Assembly: GCF_022919115.1 (NCBI RefSeq)
Contig: NZ_CP095072.1
Span: 2,480,001 to 2,544,000 of the forward strand
DNA length: 64,000 bases
Reading direction: 5' to 3'
DNA from: Gracilibacillus caseinilyticus
GTDB lineage: Bacteria > Bacillota > Bacilli > Bacillales > Amphibacillaceae
Position numbers and translations under genes: made by a program. The notes below the pieces were generated by a model. The model was not told the origin of the DNA. It did no database searches and was given only the letters and a program-made list of their open reading frames with translations. Positions 18,669 through 27,083 of the stretch are shown here, one piece after another; within the stretch, counting starts at the first letter, position 1; each line of letters begins with the position of its first letter.

Positions 18669-20042
18669 ATGAAAGAAGTATTAGCATATTTGGAAAAACA
18701 TAAAGAAACACATCTAGAAGAATTGAAGAAATTTTTACATATTCCTAGTGTTAGCACAGATTCCTCACATAAAAACGATGTAAAAAATGCGGCAGAATTT
18801 GTCGCAGATTATATGAAAGAAGCAGGCTTTGATAAAGTAGAAGTGCAGCAAACTGAAGGACATCCACTTGTTTATGCAGAGTGGATGGAGGCGGGGCCAG
18901 ATGCACCGACAGTTCTCTTCTACGGACATTACGATGTACAACCACCGGACCCACTGGATCTGTGGGAAAGTGATCCCTTCCAGGCAGAGATAAGGAACGG
19001 ACGTATGTATGCAAGAGGAGCAAGCGATGACAAGGGGCAAGTGTTTATGCATCTTGTCGTATTAAAAGCATTCATGAAAACAAACGGCTCCTTGCCGCTC
19101 AACGTTAAAGTTTGTATTGAAGGGGAAGAAGAAATCGGCAGTGCCAATCTGTACGAAATCCTTCACCAGCAAAAAGAAAAATTTGCAGCAGATTTTGCTG
19201 TGATCTCTGACTCTGGGATGGTAGCAAACGATCAGCCTACCATCTTGTACGGATTAAAAGGATTTACTGGATTAGAATTCACCTTAAAAGGACCAGATAA
19301 TGATTTACATTCAGGCCTCTATGGTGGGGCAGTGAAAAACCCGGCAATGGCAATGGCTCAGTTGTTGGCAACGATGAAAGATGAGCAAGAAGTTGTGCAA
19401 GTGGCTCATTTTTATGATAAAGTAGAACCGTTATCAGAGGAAGAGCGTACGTTAATTAAGGATGCGCCAGGTGAAGATTATCCTGCTTCAACCGGAATTA
19501 CACAAACTGTATCAGAAGCAGGCTACACGGCAAAAGAACATACGATGGCAAGACCAACATTAGAAATCAATGGATTGTATAGTGGATATCAGGGGGAAGG
19601 GACGAAAACGATTATCCCATCTACTTCTACCGCTAAATTGACATGTCGTTTAGTGCCAGGTCAGGATCCGACGGAAATTCAAGATTTATTGGTGAAACAT
19701 CTCGAGGAGCATGTCCCGGAAGGTGTGACACTATCGATTAAACGGGAACCATTATCTGCCAAGGCATATAAAGTTGATCCGGATCATGTATTAATTGAAA
19801 AGGCCGCAGAAAGCTTTGCTGAAACATTTGATAAAGAAGCGGTGTATGTCAGAATGGGTGGTTCGATTCCAGTTGTAGAATGGATTGATGCTATCTACCA
19901 AATACCAGTTGTCTTGCTCGGTTTTGGAACACCTGACGATCGGCTGCATTCACCAAATGAAAGCTTTCCGGTTGCCCATTTTGAAAAAGGAATGAACACC
20001 TTAGTTCATTATTGGCAAAAAGTAAAAGATTATCAACAATAA
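18669..20042 (+). CDS. M20-family metallopeptidase (dipeptidase)
   Basis: A 457-residue cytoplasmic dizinc peptidase of the M20/CNDP dipeptidase group. Metal-site motifs are FYGHYDVQPPDP (His, then Asp of the second site), GEEEIGS (catalytic Glu and ligand Glu), and the C-terminal GFGTPDDRLHSPNES (ligand His). The dimerisation lid lies between, from about residue 185 to 300. GGAAAGGAATGGG precedes the ATG at 18669, so the in-frame codons from 18609 are excluded. It is a single gene. Substrates are likely dipeptides; the exact one is unknown. Confidence 0.9.
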   Translation: MKEVLAYLEKHKETHLEELKKFLHIPSVSTDSSHKNDVKNAAEFVADYMKEAGFDKVEVQQTEGHPLVYAEWMEAGPDAPTVLFYGHYDVQPPDPLDLWESDPFQAEIRNGRMYARGASDDKGQVFMHLVVLKAFMKTNGSLPLNVKVCIEGEEEIGSANLYEILHQQKEKFAADFAVISDSGMVANDQPTILYGLKGFTGLEFTLKGPDNDLHSGLYGGAVKNPAMAMAQLLATMKDEQEVVQVAHFYDKVEPLSEEERTLIKDAPGEDYPASTGITQTVSEAGYTAKEHTMARPTLEINGLYSGYQGEGTKTIIPSTSTAKLTCRLVPGQDPTEIQDLLVKHLEEHVPEGVTLSIKREPLSAKAYKVDPDHVLIEKAAESFAETFDKEAVYVRMGGSIPVVEWIDAIYQIPVVLLGFGTPDDRLHSPNESFPVAHFEKGMNTLVHYWQKVKDYQQ

Positions 20043-20168
20043 TGATGATTTAAAAAGTTGACATTATACCGGTTCGGGTATAAGTTGTTGTTAATAGGCG
20101 TTTATAGAAGCAACATAAGACAGATGTCAATTCTGAGCTTCATCATGGAAAATGGAGGATGCTATAAC

Positions 20169-20540
20169 ATGTCGATCTTTTGGATGGCACTCATCACAGC
20201 TATGCTAATGATTGCACGAATGATTTATACACGATACGTCCCGATTTCAGGAGTGCCGTGTGTGGAACCGAAAAAGCAGCAAAACGATCAAACCATCACC
20301 ATAGATATCAGAGACTATCAGGAAGCAGATAATGATAAGTTTGCTGATGCGCTTGTTATTCCCATCGCTTATTTAAAGAGGTATTATCACGAAATTCCAT
20401 CACGATCTATTTACATCGTGGCATCCAGCCATTTAGAAAAAAATTTAGCTATTCGCTTTCTTAAAAATAAAGGATTCCATATTGTCGGATATACGCTTAC
20501 CACCTGCAAGTGTAAAGATAAGGTAACAGGTTTGGTATAA
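20169..20540 (+). CDS. Membrane-anchored rhodanese-like protein without the active cysteine
   Basis: A 123-residue protein with an N-terminal membrane helix (MSIFWMALITAMLMIARMI) and a small rhodanese-like domain (TITIDIRDYQEADNDKFADALVIPIAYL, then SIYIVASSHLEKNLAIRFLKNKGF). The active-site loop normally begins with a cysteine after the IYIV strand; here it reads ASSHLEKN, so sulfur transfer by the usual route is unlikely. Two cysteines in the C-terminal TTCKCKDKV are outside that loop. The ATG at 20169 follows GGAGG. A binding or scaffolding role is possible. Confidence 0.7.
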   Translation: MSIFWMALITAMLMIARMIYTRYVPISGVPCVEPKKQQNDQTITIDIRDYQEADNDKFADALVIPIAYLKRYYHEIPSRSIYIVASSHLEKNLAIRFLKNKGFHIVGYTLTTCKCKDKVTGLV

Positions 20541-20547
20541 ATATCCA

Positions 20548-20590
20548 AATAACCTATACAAAAGTACTGACTTTTGTGTAGGTTATTTTA
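20548..20590 (+). terminator. Terminator after the rhodanese-like gene
   Basis: AAATAACCTATACAAAAG pairs with CTTTTGTGTAGGTTATTTT with one mismatch. Confidence 0.85.
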
Positions 20591-20647
20591 TTTATGCTAA
20601 AAGTACTATAAAATGTAATAAAATAGCAATAAAAGGAGTACTTTATC

Positions 20648-21943
20648 ATGGCGATTTTATTTAAGAGGCGAGAAAAGGTTTCAACACATTCTGCATTAGA
20701 TCAATCCAATGTTCTATTCAATATAGAGGCTGGAACTGAAATGGATAAACAAATGCAAATCATAGGTTTACATGAATTTGATTTAGCAGTATTACAGCTT
20801 ATGAAACCATGGATAGATGATCATATAGAAGAGATTGTCCATGAATTTTATCATAATTTATTCTGCGAAGACTCTTTGATAGATATTATTGAAACAAACA
20901 GTTCTGTGAAAAAGTTGCAACAATCCTTAAAACCGCATATTATGGAAATGTTTAATGGAAGAATCGATTCGTCTTTTTGTGAGAAACGTGTACGTATCGC
21001 TGAAGTGCATTATCATATTGGTTTAGAGCCGAAATGGTATTTGGCCTCATTTCAAGGATTACAGAACAAGATTTTAGAGATTTTACAAGGAAAGATCACC
21101 GAAAAGACATTATTCTATCAGGCAGTATTAGCAACAGGAAAAATAATCAGCTTAGAGCAGCAATTGGTATTGCACGCTTATCAAGCTAAAATACAAAGTG
21201 TACGTGATCAGCAGGAATTAGAAAAACAACGTATCCGTGATAAGATTAATGAGACATCCGAGCGCATTGCTGCAATTTTTCAATCCTCCAAATCATCTGC
21301 GGCATCCTTGTCACAGCAAGTGGAGATGATTTTGAAATACGCACAGGAAGGGACTATTACATCAGAACATGTCGAGCGTTCATCGATTGACCGACGTAAT
21401 GACCTGCAATCTCAAGAGGGGCAAATCGGTCGAATTGAAGAGAAAATGCAAGGAATTAAAAACGAAAGTACAAGTCTATCTGATATCTCTAATCAAATTG
21501 AAACCATTGTAAACATGGTGACAGATATTGCGGAACAGACTAATCTCCTTGCACTGAATGCAGCAATAGAGGCAGCTCGGGCAGGAGAGGAAGGGAAAGG
21601 ATTTGCAGTTGTTGCTGATGAAGTCCGGAAACTTGCGGAGCAGACGAAACAATCTGTCAGTAATGTGACAGGACTAATTGAGAAAACCAATACTCAGGTT
21701 GCCAAAGTAACTAATTATGTAGATGAGGTGCAATTGTCAGTAACTAATAGTAGTCATAACATGAAACAAATCTCAAGTTTTTTTGAAGAATTAATGGAAA
21801 ATATGCACGAGGCAAAAGGGCATAACAATACAATCGAAACGGAAATTGAGCAGTTCGCAGAGCAATTGGACAGCGTCAATCAAAGCTTTGACCAGATATC
21901 TGTGACTATTGAGGAACTGATGGAAATGACAACAGAAAAGTAA
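20648..21943 (+). CDS. hemAT: Haem-based aerotaxis transducer HemAT
   Basis: A 431-residue soluble chemoreceptor. Residues about 1-180 are a globin-coupled sensor with proximal haem ligand H121 in [15 protein letters not shown], and Y68 (HEFYHN) at the distal position. A linker leads to the methyl-accepting signalling domain with the highly conserved hairpin tip [19 protein letters not shown] (about 300). No membrane segment is present. It would bind oxygen and pass the signal to CheA/CheW. AAAAGGAG precedes the ATG. No SigD-type promoter was recognised. It is a single-gene unit. Confidence 0.93.
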   Translation: MAILFKRREKVSTHSALDQSNVLFNIEAGTEMDKQMQIIGLHEFDLAVLQLMKPWIDDHIEEIVHEFYHNLFCEDSLIDIIETNSSVKKLQQSLKPHIMEMFNGRIDSSFCEKRVRIAEVHYHIGLEPKWYLASFQGLQNKILEILQGKITEKTLFYQAVLATGKIISLEQQLVLHAYQAKIQSVRDQQELEKQRIRDKINETSERIAAIFQSSKSSAASLSQQVEMILKYAQEGTITSEHVERSSIDRRNDLQSQEGQIGRIEEKMQGIKNESTSLSDISNQIETIVNMVTDIAEQTNLLALNAAIEAARAGEEGKGFAVVADEVRKLAEQTKQSVSNVTGLIEKTNTQVAKVTNYVDEVQLSVTNSSHNMKQISSFFEELMENMHEAKGHNNTIETEIEQFAEQLDSVNQSFDQISVTIEELMEMTTEK

Positions 21944-21946
21944 AAG

Positions 21947-21984
21947 AGAGGACATCCAATTTCGTAATGGGTGTCCTATTTTTA
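21947..21984 (+). terminator. Terminator after hemAT
   Basis: AGGACATCC pairs with GGGTGTCCT, followed by ATTTTTAT. Confidence 0.75.
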
Positions 21985-21994
21985 TTTGCAAACT

Positions 21995-22005
21995 CATATA
22001 GTGTA
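21995..22005 (+). promoter_or_regulatory. Sporulation-type -10 box ahead of spoVR
   Basis: CATATAGTGTA lies 16 bp before the spoVR start and fits a SigE/SigK -10 (CATANNNT). The identical CATATAGTGTAGTG precedes the Gly/Pro-rich gene at 23565. In B. subtilis spoVR is transcribed by SigE. No confident -35 was assigned. Confidence 0.5.
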
Positions 22006-22020
22006 GTGGAGGTGTTTCGT

Positions 22021-23436
22021 TTGAAAGTAGATGAAAGAAAAAAACTAGAAAAAGCAATTCAGGAAATTACCGAAATTGCCGAAGGATTTGGCCTCGACTT
22101 TTATCCAATGCGCTATGAAATATGTCCACCTGAAATTTTATATACATTTGGCGCTTATGGGATGCCGACCAGGTTTTCGCATTGGAGCTTCGGTAAGCAA
22201 TTTCATCGAATGAAACTGCAATATGATCTTGGCTTAAGCAAAATTTATGAATTGGTTATTAACTCGAATCCATGCTATGCGTTTTTGCTACACTCCAATA
22301 GTCTGGTTCAAAATAAATTGATTGTCGCGCATGTGTTAGCGCATTGTGATTTTTTTAAGAATAATGTACGTTTCCAGAATACGAAGCGAGATATGGTAGA
22401 AAGTATGGCCGCAACTGCTGATCGTGTCGCAATATATGAGAAACAATATGGTATTAAAGAAGTAGAAAAGTTTCTGGATGCAGTATTAGCGATACAGGAA
22501 CATATTGATCCTACACTATTAAAGGCTCGCCTGGATTGGCAGAAAGATGATGATGATGAAACACCTAAACAGGCAAGGCGATCCGAATTTGATGACTTGT
22601 GGGAATTAGATGGGCCTATATCAAAATCAGATCATTCGGTGAGAAAGAAAAAACCTTTTCCACCGAAACCGGAAAAAGATATCCTTCTTTTCATCGAACA
22701 ACACAGTCGTGAGCTGGATGATTGGCAACGAGATATTTTAACGATGATGCGAGAAGAAATGCTTTACTTCTGGCCGCAACTAGAAACAAAGATTATGAAT
22801 GAAGGATGGGCGACATTCTGGCATCAGCGAATTATGCGGGAGTTAGATTTGTCGAGTGACGAAACGGTTGAATTCGCCTCATTAAATGCTAGTGTTGTGC
22901 AGCCATCCACCACACAAATAAACCCATATTATCTAGGGGTGAAGATGTTTGAGGACATCGAAGAGCGTTATGATCATCCCACTGAAGAAATGAAACGCTT
23001 TGGTGTAGAAGCAGGCACAGGCCGTGAAAAAATCTTTGAAGTAAGAGAAATAGAGTCAGATATTTCATTTATGCGAAATTATTTAACGAAAGACTTAGTG
23101 GAACGCGAGGATATGTATCTTTTTCAAAAGCAGGGTCATCAATACAAAATCGTTGATAAACAGTGGGAAGATGTCAGAGATCAACTAATTTCAAGCAGAT
23201 TGAATGGCGGTTTTCCATATTTGACAGTAGTTAATGGTGATTACTTACGAAATGGTGAGCTATATATCCGCCATCATTTTGAAGGAGTGGAACTGGACGT
23301 TCGTTATTTGGAAAAAACACTTCCGTATATTTATCAATTGTGGGGAAGGGATGTTCATATAGAAACGATAATGGAAGAGAAGGAATGCTTATTTTCTTGT
23401 AATGGTGTGAAGGTATTAAAAAAATATTTATCGTAA
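22021..23436 (+). CDS. spoVR: SpoVR stage V sporulation protein
   Basis: A 471-residue SpoVR-family protein, needed for normal spore cortex formation in B. subtilis. Characteristic stretches are [37 protein letters not shown] (in outline), [22 protein letters not shown] and [13 protein letters not shown]. It is cytoplasmic, with an acidic/basic linker at about 180-215. The start is TTG at 22021 after GTGGAGGTG, giving the usual length; codons further upstream of the frame lie in the hemAT terminator. It is a single gene with its own terminator. Confidence 0.93.
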   Translation: MKVDERKKLEKAIQEITEIAEGFGLDFYPMRYEICPPEILYTFGAYGMPTRFSHWSFGKQFHRMKLQYDLGLSKIYELVINSNPCYAFLLHSNSLVQNKLIVAHVLAHCDFFKNNVRFQNTKRDMVESMAATADRVAIYEKQYGIKEVEKFLDAVLAIQEHIDPTLLKARLDWQKDDDDETPKQARRSEFDDLWELDGPISKSDHSVRKKKPFPPKPEKDILLFIEQHSRELDDWQRDILTMMREEMLYFWPQLETKIMNEGWATFWHQRIMRELDLSSDETVEFASLNASVVQPSTTQINPYYLGVKMFEDIEERYDHPTEEMKRFGVEAGTGREKIFEVREIESDISFMRNYLTKDLVEREDMYLFQKQGHQYKIVDKQWEDVRDQLISSRLNGGFPYLTVVNGDYLRNGELYIRHHFEGVELDVRYLEKTLPYIYQLWGRDVHIETIMEEKECLFSCNGVKVLKKYLS

Positions 23437-23445
23437 AAGGAATGA

Positions 23446-23478
23446 AACCAGGCAGTGATGATATTGCCTGGTTTTTAT
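23446..23478 (+). terminator. Terminator after spoVR
   Basis: AAACCAGGCA pairs with TGCCTGGTTTTT across a 9-base loop. Confidence 0.85.
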
Positions 23479-23534
23479 AATATAGACAAGTGCCCAATTT
23501 AACATGGACAAATTACCCAATTCCACCTTTTGTA

Positions 23535-23545
23535 CATATAGTGTA
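23535..23545 (+). promoter_or_regulatory. Sporulation-type -10 box ahead of the Gly/Pro-rich gene
   Basis: CATATAGTGTA repeats the box found ahead of spoVR, including the following GTG, and lies 19 bp before the GTG start. Confidence 0.5.
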
Positions 23546-23564
23546 GTGACAGGAGGTTATCTTT

Positions 23565-24053
23565 GTGGAACAATATTATCCGAATAATTATGATTACATG
23601 TATGATCAATATGGCAATATGTATCCTCAGGACCGGCAAGTATTTTTCTTCCCGTTCTTTCCAGGATCAGGTTCAGGCGGAGGACAATGGAATCCATGGG
23701 GGCCAGGTCCAGGTGGTCCTGGCGGTCCCGGTGGCGGTCCTGGAGGTCCACCACCATTCGGACCACCAGGATCAGGGGGCGGAGCTGGAATGCCACCAGG
23801 TCCACCACCACAACAAGTACCAGCTCCACCTAATCAATTAGGTGATGGGCCGCAACTTTATGCGGTTGACCCTGGTTCGATTCGCGGCTGTCTATATCGT
23901 TATACGTATATTTGGTTGAATCGCTTTAACTCCTTCTGGTTCTATCCAACCTATATTGGGAGACAGTCTGTATCAGGTTATCGCTGGACTGGATTTAATT
24001 GGGTCTATTTTGGTATTGATTTAGACAGAATTAACTCGTTCACCTGTGTATAA
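23565..24053 (+). CDS. Gly/Pro-rich protein with conserved aromatic C-terminal domain, probably spore-associated
   Basis: A 162-residue protein that I cannot name. The N-terminus is Tyr/Asn-rich (EQYYPNNYDYMYDQYGNMY), followed by a Gly/Pro tract (about 34-90) of GPGGPGGPGG-like repeats without true collagen triplets. A compact C-terminal domain (about 93-162) is rich in Trp, Tyr and Phe and holds two Cys (RGCLYRYTYIW and the final SFTCV). It has no signal peptide. GTG start after AGGAGG. The promoter box shared with spoVR suggests mother-cell expression and a coat or surface role, which is inference. Confidence 0.7.
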   Translation: MEQYYPNNYDYMYDQYGNMYPQDRQVFFFPFFPGSGSGGGQWNPWGPGPGGPGGPGGGPGGPPPFGPPGSGGGAGMPPGPPPQQVPAPPNQLGDGPQLYAVDPGSIRGCLYRYTYIWLNRFNSFWFYPTYIGRQSVSGYRWTGFNWVYFGIDLDRINSFTCV

Positions 24054-24080
24054 GGAATCTGCAGAACGCCAAACGTAGAA

Positions 24081-24120
24081 AAAAAACGAAGCCATGCATC
24101 GAGTAGGCTTCGTTTTTTTT
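24081..24120 (+). terminator. Terminator after the Gly/Pro-rich gene
   Basis: AAAACGAAGCC pairs with GGCTTCGTTTTTTTT. Confidence 0.9.
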
Positions 24121-24186
24121 ATGAATGAAGAGGGAGTATATAAGTACAGTCATAGAAGTAATCATGCCAAATATAAGTTGGCTTCT

Positions 24187-24755
24187 TATAATATGGATTA
24201 TGTCAAGTGAAACTGTCTGACGGAGTGGTAATTTTGATAGATTTCATCTACTTAGCAAAGCTCCGGAAATATGCTCCGCGTCCTGTGGGTCACGGCTTCA
24301 GCTAGGCTACTACTTGCACTGCTTCTTTGCTGCCTTGTGCCGAGGAAGCCCGCTTCGAAGCAATACTTGTAGACACAGGCACAGACTAAGTGGATCTTCA
24401 GCTCGCGCTGACGCATGAGGAGTCTCCGCATATTTCCTACACTTAAGTGAAGTGCTACAACGTATGGAACAGCTAAAAGCAGTCGTGCTAGGTATTGTAT
24501 ATCATCAAATGAAGCAGACAGTGCTCCAAATTCTACCTGTCACATTAATTGTGGAGATATACATAAGCGTAGGCCAACCACGTAGACTCCCGCGGGACGT
24601 GCAGGTGCTGAAGATCCACTTTGTAAAGCGGTCTTCTTTACAAAGTTAGCTTCAGCCGTGCCCCGCAGGACGCGAAGTGGTTGGCCGGAGCGGTATGCCA
24701 GCACATTAAACATTTCAAAATGAATTCAACGCTAGTTGACATAATCCATATTATA
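24187..24755. repeat. Palindromic repeat element, full length (copy 3), disrupted at its right end by an IS
   Basis: Its inverted ends are exact over 20 bp: TATAATATGGATTATGTCAA at 24187-24206 and its complement at 24736-24755. Joining the sequence after the IS extends the match outward (TTCT and AGAA). Module A carries a long tip cassette (about 24310-24410) matching, in reverse orientation, the cassette in module B of copy 2. Module B carries the short CTTTGTAAAG hairpin. The 569 bp contain no credible gene. Confidence 0.85.
24748..24755. repeat. 8-bp target duplication, left copy
   Basis: ATATTATA directly before the IS; the second copy is at 26066-26073. Eight bases is the usual duplication of ISL3-family elements. 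Confidence 0.85.
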
Positions 24756-26065
24756 GGTTCTGCGTCAAATGTTGGGGTAGGAATCTTTGCTCCTATCCCT
24801 TAACCAACTTGAAAATCTAGGTTTTTAAATTGATGATGCAGTAATACACGTAACCTTAATCGATCGTATCGTTTAAAGCCAAATGCATTACGTTTAATAA
24901 CCTTTGTTTGGTTATTTAGGCCCTCCACAAATCCAGTGTTGTAGTCAAAGGCAAAACTATTTAAAACTTCTGCTTGCCAGTTCTTGAGTGTACCAGCGGC
25001 TTTGATGAACTCATCTAGTCCTGCTTTTTCTACCTGTTTGTAATAGTTATACAGTCCTTGTTTTACTTCACCTAATTCTTTTGTTCCAACCTTTTTCGCT
25101 CCTTCAAACCAGGAGCGGAATGCTTCCTTTAAACCATAGGCCTGTCGTAAATCCTCCGACAAGCCTAAATATCTGTCTAAATACCAGTGTTGCTTACTAC
25201 TCAGTTCTTCATATCGTTTATAAAAAATGTGTTTCATACGCTTGCACTTTTTGCGGTCGTAATCATGGAATTCTTTTTGAACACGTCTTCTCACTCGTTC
25301 TTTTGAACTGCTGACTTAAAGCTATAGCTCATATCCATGACAACCATCTTTACTTGAGATCCTTTTTTGGCTAAGTACTTTTTAATCGTACGTACAGAGC
25401 GATTCGGTAATATATCAAGCGGGACACCTGTTTCTCCATTTGCGATGATTACTTGGTATTTACCTTCTGTTGTATCCCCTTTATATTCATCGATAGCTAT
25501 TACTGGTGGTAACGTGTCCACTTCTTTTAAACTAGTAGCTGCTAGTTGATCAAATCGACGAATAGCTGTTGTTTGAGAAGTTCTGAACTGACCAGCAGTA
25601 TCTTTAAAGTTTTTCCCCTGGATAACACGAAGCCCTAGGGCTTGATTCCATTCCTTTGAATGTCTTTGATATCGCCCTACAACTTGGTTTTTCTCAGGAA
25701 ACCTCTTTCCACAAGTACAAACGTATCTTCGCTTCCTATAAAACAGATAAGATGTTCGTTCAAAGAGCTTTAAGTGTTGTACCTTTTGTATTCTATAGTC
25801 ATGGACGTGGCTTGTTCTTTCCCCACAAGCAGGACAACGGTGTTTCTTAACAGGCAACTTTATATGTAAGTAAAAGTCCCCCTCCAACTCCTCCATCTTA
25901 GTAACAATAACACTTTCTAATCCTGGTAAATTCATGTTAAACTGCATGTACACGCATCTCCTATCCCTTTGGTTTGTTTCTAGTCCATTCAAGTGTAAAG
26001 GATATAGGAGCTTGCGTGTTTTATTATGCTTAATTTTTTCAAACCCCAACATATATAATAGAGCC
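24756..26065 (-). mobile_element. ISL3-family insertion sequence, inactive
   Basis: The 1310-bp element has imperfect terminal inverted repeats, GGTTCTGCGTCAAATGTTGG at the left and GGCTCTATTATATATGTTGG read inward from the right. It is bracketed by ATATTATA duplications. It encodes one ISL3 transposase on the minus strand, broken by an internal deletion and frameshift. It landed inside the right inverted repeat of palindromic element copy 3, so that element was already present. Confidence 0.9.
24800..25947 (-). pseudogene. ISL3-family transposase, deleted and frameshifted
   Basis: The first part (25947 to about 25291) has the N-terminal zinc-binding region (CPACGERTSHVHDY), a helix-turn-helix and the first catalytic Asp in VIAIDEYKGD, then breaks after MSYSFKSAVQK. 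The frame resumes at RVRRRVQKEFHDYDRKK (25294 to 24800) with the final catalytic Glu in EGLNNQTK. From family knowledge about 20-25 residues carrying the second catalytic Asp (ADRFH motif) are missing at the junction. A programmed frameshift would not explain lost residues, so the enzyme is dead. Confidence 0.88.
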
Positions 26066-26073
26066 ATATTATA
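26066..26073. repeat. 8-bp target duplication, right copy
   Basis: ATATTATA directly after the IS right end, matching 24748-24755. Confidence 0.85.
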
Positions 26074-26135
26074 AGAACCCACTTTCCAATTTAGCATGAT
26101 TACTTCTACGACTGTAATTATATACTTTCTTGACT

Positions 26136-26174
26136 AAAAAAAGGATTGCTTCGCTAGTGGAAGCAATCCTTTTG
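26136..26174. terminator. Terminator of the qoxABCD operon
   Basis: AAAAGGATTGCTT pairs with AAGCAATCCTTTT across CGCTAGTGG. Read on the minus strand it ends in a T-run just after qoxD. Confidence 0.9.
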
Positions 26175-26179
26175 ATTAA

Positions 26180-26488
26180 TTAATGCATATGAGATGCGTG
26201 ACCTGAAGTTAGTACCCAAATCGATCCAAACACAATAATTAAAGCTAAAATAATACTGTTGATAATGTTGAAAACGTTAATCGGACCTTCTTTTCCTTCT
26301 GTGATGTGCATAAACATAAACAATTGGACTATCATTTGGAAAAGCGCCATAATGGCAATCGACCAAAGTTTAACGCCGTTTGAGAAATCGGTGTATAAGC
26401 TAAAAAACACAGCAGCTAGCGTTAATGCGATCGAAAGGATAAAGCCGATTAAGTGATTCCAAGGAAAACGACTAGAATGTGCGCTCAT
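26180..26488 (-). CDS. qoxD: Cytochrome aa3 quinol oxidase subunit IV
   Basis: A 102-residue membrane protein with three helices (LIGFILSIALTLAAVFFSLY, LWSIAIMALFQMIVQLFMFMHI, IINSIILALIIVFGSIWVL). It is the small subunit IV/QoxD of haem-copper quinol oxidase and assists assembly or stability. AAAGGAATG lies ahead of the ATG, one base after the qoxC stop. It is the last gene of the operon, and its C-terminus ends in a His/Met-rich GHASHMH. Confidence 0.9.
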   Translation of the reverse strand: MSAHSSRFPWNHLIGFILSIALTLAAVFFSLYTDFSNGVKLWSIAIMALFQMIVQLFMFMHITEGKEGPINVFNIINSIILALIIVFGSIWVLTSGHASHMH

Positions 26489-26489
26489 T

Positions 26490-27083
26490 TTACATCATTC
26501 CTTTCAAATAGACGAATGTAAAGATAAAGATCCAAACGACATCTAAAAAGTGCCAGTATAAACTGGAAATAAAGAATTTACTAGCTGTTTTTTCAGTAAT
26601 CCCACGTCGAACAATTTGAACTAACAATAAACTGATCCACACAATACCAAATGTAACGTGGGCACCGTGCGTACCAAGTAACGTAAAGAAGGCTGCTGTG
26701 AACCCGCTTGTTTGAATACTTGCTCCTTCATGTACATAATGGATAAATTCGTTAATCTCCATATATAAAAAGCCTGCACCTAGTAATAGGGTCACAATCG
26801 TCCAAATTATCAGGTTTCGCTTTTGCATATTTCTCATCGAGTGAATAGCAAGACCAGCAGTGAAACTACTTGTCAATAATAAGAAGGTTTCAATCAAGAC
26901 ATCTTTTAAGATAAAGATGTCTTGACCTGATGGACCTCCAGCTGTATTGTGTTCTAACACAAAGTAAGAAGCAAACAATGTGGAGAATAGCACAATTTCA
27001 GCACCTAAAAATACCCAGAATCCGAAAATATTCATTTGATGTTGCTGTGAGCGATATTCTAATGGCGTATTTGCTTGTGTCAT
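26490..27083 (-). CDS. qoxC: Cytochrome aa3 quinol oxidase subunit III
   Basis: A 197-residue subunit III with five predicted helices. Family landmarks are [43 protein letters not shown] and [21 protein letters not shown] (given in outline). It supports the catalytic core rather than carrying redox centres. Its ATG overlaps the qoxB stop (ATGA), so the two are translationally coupled. Identity as quinol rather than cytochrome c oxidase rests on subunits I and II. Confidence 0.92.
   Translation of the reverse strand: MTQANTPLEYRSQQHQMNIFGFWVFLGAEIVLFSTLFASYFVLEHNTAGGPSGQDIFILKDVLIETFLLLTSSFTAGLAIHSMRNMQKRNLIIWTIVTLLLGAGFLYMEINEFIHYVHEGASIQTSGFTAAFFTLLGTHGAHVTFGIVWISLLLVQIVRRGITEKTASKFFISSLYWHFLDVVWIFIFTFVYLKGMM

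Noticed and set aside
24756..26065. Programmed frameshift producing a full ISL3 transposase
   Set aside because: The junction lacks catalytic-site residues that the family needs, so a frameshift alone would not restore the enzyme.
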